Assembly: GCA_016858145.1 (NCBI GenBank)
Contig: JAEHOE010000038.1
Coordinates: 682,001-746,000, forward strand
DNA from: Edaphochlamys debaryana
Taxonomy: Eukaryota; Chlorophyta; Chlorophyceae; Chlamydomonadales
Direction of reading: 5' to 3'
Length of the DNA stretch: 64,000 bases
Shown: one piece after another, positions 58,401 through 64,000 of the stretch
How positions within the stretch are numbered: the stretch's first letter is position 1
Layout: each line of letters starts with the position of its first letter
Notes under the pieces: model-generated
Told to the model about the DNA's origin: nothing
Database searches by the model: none
What the model saw: the letters and a program-made list of their open reading frames with translations, nothing else
Made by a program: the position numbers and the translations under genes

Positions 58401-58705
58401 GCCTCAACGGCGGCAACCTCAACGGCGGCCAGGGCGGCCACGGCCACAACCACAACCACATGAACGGCGGCCACGCCAACGGCATGAACGGCATGGGCGG
58501 CGGCGGTGGCGGCGGCGGCGGCATGAACGGTGGCATGAACGGCGGCGGTGGCAACGTGCGCCCGCCCAGCTACCCGCAGCAGCTGGCCATGGCGGCCGAG
58601 ACGCAGCACACGCTGCAGGCCCTGCAGGCGCTGCAGCTGGGCGCCGCGGGCCGCGCCGCTGGCATGCAGGTGCCCATGCCGCACGGCCCGTCAAGCTGGC
58701 CCTAG
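55404..58705 (+). CDS. OPR-like helical-repeat protein with Asn/Gly/His tail
   Basis: Eleven exons: 55404-55520, 55622-55682, 55851-55948, 56041-56094, 56190-56301, 56403-56464, 56555-56698, 56841-57179, 57337-57522, 57632-58064, 58218-58705, giving 697 aa with every phase matching. Repeated helical units of the form A-L-S-N-x-(I/V)-(W/Y)-A are seen: CVSNLIWALVKLDLA, GLANLLWAYAKLAEP, ALSNSIWAVAHAR, ALVNIVWSFATI and ALSNVVYAYEKAG. This is the pattern of octotricopeptide-repeat (OPR) RNA-binding proteins, which in Chlamydomonas act on organelle mRNAs. Several exons begin at the repeat start. No C-terminal RAP domain is evident. Instead there are Gln/Ala-rich runs, then a Gly/Asn tail with HGHNHNH and poly-Gly. 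A clear transit peptide was not seen, so location is open. Confidence 0.75.
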
Positions 58706-61258
58706 CCGGTTCGGGCCCGGGCCGGCGGGGGCCCTTCACGATGCCCCGTTAAGACGCAAGGACGGAGGGTGGCATCCGCGACCGTCCTGTCCGAGCTCTG
58801 GAGGGTGTATGGAGAGGAGAGTATGGAAACAAAGGCCGGCGCCGCTAAGGCGCCGCCGAAGGCTGGTCTCCGCATTTCAATTCGGCGTGTATGGCCACGC
58901 CGGTGAGGAGAATCGCAGGTGCCGAGGTTTATCGGCTTGACTGAAGCAGCCCCGAAGCGCGGGACGAAACCCCAATAATGTCGGCTTGGTTCGGTATGCT
59001 GATTTGATCGGCCAACAAGCGGACCGCCCAACAACAGAGACGGCGACAAGATGGAAGAACTCTCTAACGCGCGCCACGCGGCCTGTCGACCCAAGCGCTC
59101 AAGACCGCTGCCGCTGGCCATATACAGCGCCGCCGATGACCAGGGCCGCCGTGCACCAATTGCACGCAGCGGCTCCGCCTCGGCGGCGGCTGGCGGCTCG
59201 GCTGAGCGCATGCGCACACCGCCCCTTATTCGACCCACCTGCTCACACACGGAAGACTCCTTGGACTGGTGCGCAAGCAGCTGTGGGTTTGAATGGACGT
59301 ACGGACGGGTGAGAGCACAAGCAGGGGCCCCATGCTCTGGTTCCCGGCTTGCGGACCACACATAGTCCGCTAAGCCGGGGGCCCAACCCTTACGCGGCGT
59401 TATGTCCGCCGCATTCGGAGCCAGCGCGGGCGGGCAACCACAGGCGGTTTGTCCGCCCGCGCGTCAAGCTTGCATGCCAATCAAAACCGGTTTTTGAGAT
59501 TCAGCTGGAGTCACCTTAGTTGTTTCGGGCTTTGCACATACGTAGTCGCGTTTCTTGTCCGCGTTGTGCCGATTATTTGAGTAGGCTTGAGTCTTTGCTA
59601 CGTATGCTACGAAGAAGCGTCTGCGAAGCGTCCCTGGTTGGGCGGGGTGCTGGCGCTCCCATCGATGGCGGAACGCCCGAGTGCCCAGCTCCCGGGGACA
59701 AGGAGCTCCCCGGTACTAATTTGTTTGTTGTGATCCCCCTTATCACGTGATCACGCCCTAAAGCTTTGCTGAAGATGTGTTTGCCCGCGTCAGCTCGGCC
59801 TGCTCCCACCTTTGTGCCAACTGGATGGCAGGACGTCATTAGCTCGTGTGTGCTGCGCGGCCATCAATTGTTTCGCGGGCCGAGAGGGGTTCAGAGCGTT
59901 AACGGCATTGGAATACGGAAGTTGATCGTAGCTCTATCGGAGAGAGGAAACCTGCAGCCAGCCACCGCCCCGGGGATGAGAAGGGCTCCCGGCTGCCAGT
60001 GACTTGCTGCGCCGGGAGGCCCTGCTGTGTTGAGCTTTTCGGCGGTGGTCTGGCTGGTTGAGAAGTTTGATGCACGTCGGGTGTTGGGAGGAGGGCACGC
60101 CCACGGGTTGGAAGATGCGATGACTCGGCGGAAATGGTTGGTGGCGACTCGGGCAGGGCGGATGTGGGCGGCGCTCTGTCTGGAGCCCCCTGGCTTTGCA
60201 GGCGGGCGAGGTCTGCCGCCTTGAGGGCGCTTGGCGCTGGCTACGAGCGCCTTGGAGAATGCGCGGCGGGTGTGCATGCATGCTTTACCGTAACCACGTG
60301 AAGAATCACGCTTAATGGCGGCGCGGGCACTACTCAGCCCGCGCCCGCCATTGGCTGCTTGGAGGGTTTCCGAGTTAGGGGCTGGAGGGTGTTTGCTTTG
60401 TTCAGTGGGCTCGGTCGGGGACGGCAGATAACACAGTGACGTTCGCCGTGGAACCCACGGAGACGGGAGGCGCATAATTTGCGCCCGTTGCCGAATTATT
60501 CTTTATCCTGCCTGACTCCTGGATGACCGGCGGCAAGCCCACACACGCTTTGCAGCCGGAGTTCTGTACTATCTTGGAGGGGTTCGAATTTGCGAAGGGG
60601 AAGATCCAGTCTTGGTGGGCGGCACCGTTGCCGCCACAAATAAATGGTGGTGGTTGTGCGTAGCTTAGTGTAGTACCGTAGTGGAGCGAGTTTGCAGCTT
60701 GTGCGAGAGGCCCTTGATGCGGCCCCCCCAATAAACGTCAAACGCAATGGTCACGCGCCCCGACTTGTGGTGTGGCATGTCCGTGCGCCTTCCCAGCGCG
60801 AGCATTTGAGTCCTCGGGTTAGGTTTTGCCGTAGCGAGCTTTTGGTGCTGGATGCGTGCTTCTTATATGGCGGCGGCGCCGTACGCCACATCTACGATCC
60901 GCCGTCACCTGTCTACCTCCACAACGTCACTCCCCGTGGTCGTGCCGAAGCCTTGCCCTGCGGGGCAGGTGGGCAAGCCGTGTTCACTTGAAGAAGAGGT
61001 GTGAGGTGTATGATCTGCTAGTTTGGGCACGTGTGAAGCCGGTTTCGTGAGCAGCGTCGCCCCGTGCGCCTTGCCGGGGGGTAGTTGCGCGTGTGGCCCA
61101 AGAGCTGGGGCTTGTTTTGCTGGTGGTGGGGAGGGGGCTCTCCCTGCCTTCTGGGCCTGTTCGACGGGTGGGTGTCTGTGGCGAAGCATATCATCAGAGT
61201 CAAGACTGCAATAACACCGCGTCTGGCTGTAACATGTGTCAGGTGGTGCAGCTGGTGC
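58706..61258. other. Intergenic, no gene recognised
   Basis: About 2.5 kb without a supportable gene. Many short frames occur on both strands, none with a domain or splice-consistent extension. Composition drops in places (for example 59460-59640). Confidence 0.4.
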
Positions 61259-61790
61259 TCTCCACAACAGCTCGCAGCGGACTGAGCGAGGCCCTGTGGA
61301 CCTGTCTCTAAATGGCAGCTCACGCAGCCTGGGTGAGCACAGCGTTTGCCTCTGTAGGAGCTCCTGGTCGAGGACGCGGCTCGCGCTGGCCCCCCTTGCG
61401 GCCCACGAGGCTCAATTCGCGTTTCGTCGAAGGCCTGGCGTGCTCAATTGTCCCAGAGCTCGGGGCCGACGCTTCCCGAGTCTGCATTCGTTTGGCGCAG
61501 GGTCGGTAGTCCCCACCGGCGTGCCCCGCCTCCCGGACTACGCCATCCCGCTGCAGCCCAAACTCCTCAAACAGATTAACGCGATGCACGTCAAGGAGGT
61601 GCGCGTCAGGAGAATTCTTGAGTTCTCTCGGTGGTTGGGTGACGCGGAGGGGGCCGCAAAGAAACGGGTTGAACGTCGCCCCCGACTGCTGCGCAGGAGC
61701 CTATACAGCCTTCCCATCACTGTTCTCAAGTCTGTGCAGACAGTTTCTCTCCGGAAGGCGTCTGCACAACAGCTCTCAGCGGACTGATTA
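61259..61790 (+). pseudogene. Partial duplicate of 5' exons of the OPR-like gene
   Basis: Sequence from about 61288 to 61700 is a close copy of 55642-56043. It covers most of exon 2, intron 2, exon 3 and intron 3, ending right at the start of exon 4. The exon-equivalent parts stay open (DLSLNGSSRSL, then VVPTGVPRLPDYAIPLQPK). The copy lies between two near-identical 21-bp direct repeats with CAACAGCTC(G/T)CAGCGGACTGA, at about 61265 and 61767. It lacks all repeat-coding exons and is not expected to be functional. Confidence 0.85.
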
Positions 61791-62008
61791 CTGATACGGC
61801 GTGCGGACCGTTGCAACCGCAGGCCTCGTAGTGAGCCTTCCCGGAGCACTGTCCTCCAGGAACACCCAGATCCGTTACAGCGTGCCAGGTACGGCACACA
61901 TACGGTAGATCGCCAGGCATCTCAGCCCAGGGCCAGTCGTCCTCTCCCGGTCCCTCGCGTCACCCTGCATTCCTGCCCGGCCCTGCTGCCGGACGGCCGG
62001 AGCGCCCC

Positions 62009-64000
62009 TCACGCCTGCGTCTGCAGCCGCACGGCCACCCCCCGCCCCAGGCTCCTGGCCAGGTGGTCCCGCACACAGTCGACCACGAACCCCATGCCTC
62101 CCCCTGCTCCAGGCAGCACCACCTCCAGCCTCTCCAGCGCCCCGCACCCCACCAGCGCCTGCCCCAAGGCCGCCGCACACGCCTGCCCAGCCAGGCCCAG
62201 CTGCAGCCCCCGCAGTCGCTCCAGCCTTGACAGCGCCGCCAGGCCCTCTGCGCTCGTCGACGCTGCGCTCACGGCGAGCCACTGCAGCCCTGTCGGTAGC
62301 GAGGCAAGGTCGGAGTCCGACAGAGCGCGCAGCTGGCCGCGACAGCCCCACAGCCGGAGCGCGCGCAGCTCTTGAAACGCCCAAAAGCCGCCTGCGGCCG
62401 CGCCGGCCGAGGCCTGGGGACCGGAGCTGGCCGAAGCGGTCGGGAGTTTCGGGATCCCGCCAGGGCCGCCGCCGCCGCTCGGACCAAGGCTCTCGCCCAG
62501 CAGCATGCAGCTGGAGACGTCCAGCGAGCGGAGAGCTAGGCCGCACAGGCGCAGCAGGCCGCAGCGGACTTCGCAGCGCGCGAGACGCACGTCCGTGGTC
62601 CGTGCAAGGCCCCCGCCCTCGAGCTCGGCCGCTCCCCCACCACAGCCAAGCTCAGGCCCTGCATGTGTCGCGAGTCCAGGGCACGCCCCTGCTGGGGCCC
62701 CCATCTCAACCACTACGCCCTCCAGCCAGAGCCGGGCGAGCGTGGGCGGCAGCGCTGCCAACCGCAGCACCACCACATCCTGCACTCCACCCGCGCCCCC
62801 AGCTCCGCCCACGACTCCGCTCGAGTGCGGGTCTGCTCCGGCGTTGCTCAAGTCCAGCTCCTCCAGCTCGGATGGGAGAGCCCATGCCGCAGAGGGGGCG
62901 CTCCGTCGCGGCACGCGCAAGGGTGCGTGCAGCTGAAGGGCGGTGAGGCGAGGGCAGGCGCCTCGCAGCCAGGCCAGCTCAGAGGGGTCCACGCCTGCGT
63001 GTCGGCAGCACAGCCGGAGGTGACGCAGGCCACGCAGGCCGCGAGTCACCAGCGCCAGCAGGCCCCGGCTGCCCGGCATGTCGTACGACGGATCCAGGGC
63101 GGTGTCGTGCGTTTCGTACGGCGCCAGGCCCAGCAGCTCCAGGTCCAGGCGCGTGAGGTGTGTCAGCTTGGCTAGCTCCTAGGGGTCCAGCGCGGGGACG
63201 AGCCGGGTGGTGGCAAGATAGGCTCGTCAGACCTCCCAGCCTTTCCTCACATGACCCCTCCCTTGCTGGCCCTGCGCATACGGCAGGTTTCAGCCAGGCT
63301 TCAGTCCTAGTACCTGTACGCGTCCCAGCCTCCTTACTCACCCCGAGCTCGCACGAGTCCCCAAGCGCTAGGGTTAGGTCCCGGAGGCCGGAGGCGTGGG
63401 AGGCGGCCAGCGGTGCGAGGGGCGCCTCGCTCAGGCCGCCCCACGAGGCCTGGCGCAGACGCAGGCGGCTGAGGCCGCCGAGGGACGCCAGGTCCGACCA
63501 CAGCCCCGGAGACACAGCGTCCATGGACAGCTGCGGGGCGCGGAGGCCATGGGCGGAGAACAGGACGCGTCGTGCGCCGACTGGGCATTGGCGGACGTGT
63601 CAGCAACTCAGTCGCTGGCATGGCTTCGAGCCCACGCACAGGGAAAGGCACATGTGTGCTTGATACCCAAGCGGCAACAGCACACCCACCTGCAGGCTGC
63701 GCAGCTGCGTCAGGGCGGGGAACACGCCCTGCCAGCACTCGCTCGTCCACCCCGCCGGGTCCTCGTACGCCGCGCCCTCCAGATCCGGATGCGGGTGGCT
63801 GCACTCAGCCGCCGCCAGATCCAGATCCCGCAATTCCGGAAGCGCCGCCGCCCAGCCCCGCACCACCTCAGCGATGTCCGGGCAGTGGCAGAGCGGCCCC
63901 AGCAGCCGAAGCGACGTCAGGCCAGAGGGCAGGCGGGCTAGGGCCTGGGCCCAAGCCGAGACTCGGTCGGTGGATCCCACACGGATCGCGCAGCTCAGGT
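62009..64000 (-). CDS. Leucine-rich-repeat protein, 3' part (runs off window)
   Basis: Three exons seen: 64000-63690 (open to the window edge), 63530-63342 and 63178-62009, about 555 codons; joins are GT-AG and phase 0. Leu-rich units recur: LTSLRLLGPL, LRDLDLAAAE, LSRLRLRQAS, LRDLTLALG, LTRLDLELLG, LRHLRLCCR, LEELDLSNAG and LRALRLWGC. Units are irregular in length with Ala/Gly-rich spacers, like many Chlamydomonas LRR proteins. The fold usually serves protein binding. No kinase or membrane segment is visible in the part present. The stop is at 62009-62011, and the N-terminus lies beyond the right edge. Confidence 0.75.

Overview
The window looks like nuclear DNA of a volvocine green alga, most likely Chlamydomonas or a close relative. 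The DNA is very GC-rich. Genes carry many short GT-AG introns with phase-consistent joins, proteins hold long Ala, Gly, Pro and Gln runs, and both a gypsy-type and a LINE-type retroelement are present. The only gene identified beyond doubt is cytosolic ribosomal protein eL38. No rRNA, tRNA, CRISPR or bacterial operon structure was seen.

Layout, left half (1-21.4 kb). Three copies of a lineage-specific beta-propeller plus BTB/POZ protein lie on the + strand: an intact copy at 515-2014, a broken copy at 6575-8096 and an intact copy at 18215-19735. A decayed fragment of a fourth lies at 2318-2700. A 5'-truncated LINE (3197-5005, - strand) with a 16-bp target-site duplication sits between the first copies. 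A block holding a BTB gene and the 3' end of its convergent neighbour (a MAP10-like gene) has been duplicated, so a two-exon relic of that neighbour lies at 8938-9483. A complete 7.6-kb chromovirus-type gypsy element (10258-17900, - strand) with apparently identical LTRs and a 5-bp target duplication sits between the two blocks.

Layout, middle (20.8-41.6 kb). A 15-exon gene on the - strand (28776 to 20825, 1870 codons) starts with a MAP10-like microtubule-binding region. It is divergent from a coiled-coil gene on the + strand (29241-32449) whose C-terminus resembles DUF4795 proteins. These are followed by a degenerate cyclin-box gene with a GC-AG intron (33408-35513) and an Ala-rich ARM-like gene (37536-41621).

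Layout, right (42.9-64 kb). Here lie eL38 (-), a secreted lipid-transfer-like protein with an 11-nt microexon (+), an unknown helical protein (-), a TauE/SafE-type transporter with a large loop (+), an OPR-like helical-repeat protein (+) with a partial copy of its 5' exons at 61.3-61.7 kb, and the 3' part of a leucine-rich-repeat gene (-) running off the right edge.

The genes do not form one pathway. The middle pair plausibly share a cytoskeletal or ciliary role. The left third is shaped by duplication and retrotransposition. The most unusual object is the gypsy element. Its reverse-transcriptase region is split by four apparent spliceosomal introns. It has an extra, intron-bearing ORF upstream of gag that overlaps the gag start as TGATG. 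It carries several coding lesions although its LTRs look identical. All exon models were built by eye from splice signals, frame continuity and protein plausibility; there is no transcript evidence behind them.
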